NCBI RefSeq assembly: GCF_900496995.4
Contig: NC_044009.1
Location: 34,681,505-34,745,504 of the forward strand
DNA from: Aquila chrysaetos chrysaetos
Taxonomy: Eukaryota > Chordata > Aves > Accipitriformes > Accipitridae
Length of the DNA stretch: 64,000 nt
Direction: 5' to 3'
Numbering within the stretch: position 1 is the first letter of the stretch; the number at the start of each line of letters is the position of its first letter. Below are positions 63,340 to 64,000 of the stretch, one piece after another. The notes below the pieces were generated by a model. That model did no database searches, had not been told where the DNA came from, and saw only the letters and a program-made list of their open reading frames with translations. The position numbers were made by a program, and so were the translations under genes.

Positions 63340-64000
63340 CTAGGGAAAGAGAAGATGAGAGCGCACGTTGTGAAAGCCTGAAAAACGTACCCTGCTACAG
63401 CCAACACATTTTTTAAAAGATCAGGCTTTACTCTAGTCGGTCCAGTTACCTTTAAAACGTGAAAAATAAAGCTTTGGCGTGCTTATGGGCATCACGGTGT
63501 AATTTTAAGGTTTATTTTGTTGTAAAAAGTACGGTAAAAATTAATATTTAACCCCATGTTTTGAGGCGTGTCAGTATTCCTACCGCATGGGTGTGAATAC
63601 ACTTAAATCCAGAAATTAGGTAATACGTACCGCAGAACGGTAGCTAGGAGTTTACATTCGCATCGAGAAAAATAATTAAAGCAAGAATGCGGACTGAACA
63701 TATGTCATTTGAAAAAGGGGTCAGCAGTCTGCAGCAAAGCCAGACCACTCCGAAACGCAGCCAGGCATTAACGAGCTTTTAATTTGAGGAAGTTGCTCCG
63801 TCACCCCCGGCGCAATCAATGAGGTTGTTAATTGATCTTTGCAGACTCAAAGCTTAAGCTAACAGTTAACTGAGCTGTTTCCGACTGGAAGATAAACGCC
63901 CAGCTCCGGCCGGAGCGGCACCGCCGCCGGCAGGATTGCTGCCCGGCCCGGCGGGGGGGGGGAGTGCAGGGCCGCGGCGGGCGGCCGGCGCGGGGCTCCC
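63340..64000 (-). other. TBR1: TBR1 intron 4, partial
   Basis: The sequence upstream of exon 5 on the minus strand runs to the window edge. No codons for the preceding T-box segment (the region ending in VTAYQNTD in the family) are visible on the minus strand, so exon 4 lies beyond 64000. The block is AT-rich to about 63,880 but retains many CpGs. It then becomes very GC-rich with a G9-plus tract at 63952-63961, the start of another CpG island. Confidence 0.8.

Overview
The window looks like bird nuclear DNA. It carries several CR1 LINE copies, one with a largely readable ORF2, a solo LTR of a type common in avian genomes, AT-rich non-coding DNA broken by sharp CpG islands, and exons of two vertebrate neural genes, TBR1 and SLC4A10, in the order they have on vertebrate chromosomes. 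Nothing is prokaryotic or plasmid-like. Most of the sequence is intronic or intergenic, and the great majority of open frames are chance or shadow frames.

Right edge (about 58.6-64.0 kb, minus strand): the 3' part of TBR1, a T-box transcription factor. The last two coding exons, the 3' UTR with a polyadenylation signal, intron 5 and part of intron 4 are present. Exons 1-4 lie beyond the window. Dense CpG islands and a CpG-rich AT flank cover about 56.5-64.0 kb.

Middle (about 19.8-58.6 kb): a gap of roughly 39 kb between the TBR1 3' end and the SLC4A10 first coding exon. It holds a large CpG island directly downstream of TBR1 (57.0-58.6 kb), a solo LTR with 5-bp target duplications (45.7-46.3 kb), an old CR1 fragment (28.6-29.3 kb), a diverged pair of paralogous segments (23.3 and 26.2 kb), a small isolated CpG-rich patch (39.4-39.65 kb) and an orphan exon-like block with good splice sites (45.37-45.54 kb, minus strand) that I cannot assign.

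Left part (1-19.75 kb): the SLC4A10 promoter CpG island and first coding exon (minus strand, 16 codons), then the start of its first intron, which runs off the left edge. The intron contains CR1 copies at 1.43-2.40, 7.08-7.36, 10.08-13.02 and 13.03-13.6 kb. TBR1 and SLC4A10 are co-oriented, so transcription from either gene runs right to left here.

I found no new molecular system. The items most worth a second look are the orphan exon at 45.4 kb, the CpG island just downstream of TBR1 as a possible distal promoter for the minus strand, the pentanucleotide arrays in the TBR1 3' UTR, and the well-preserved CR1 ORF2.
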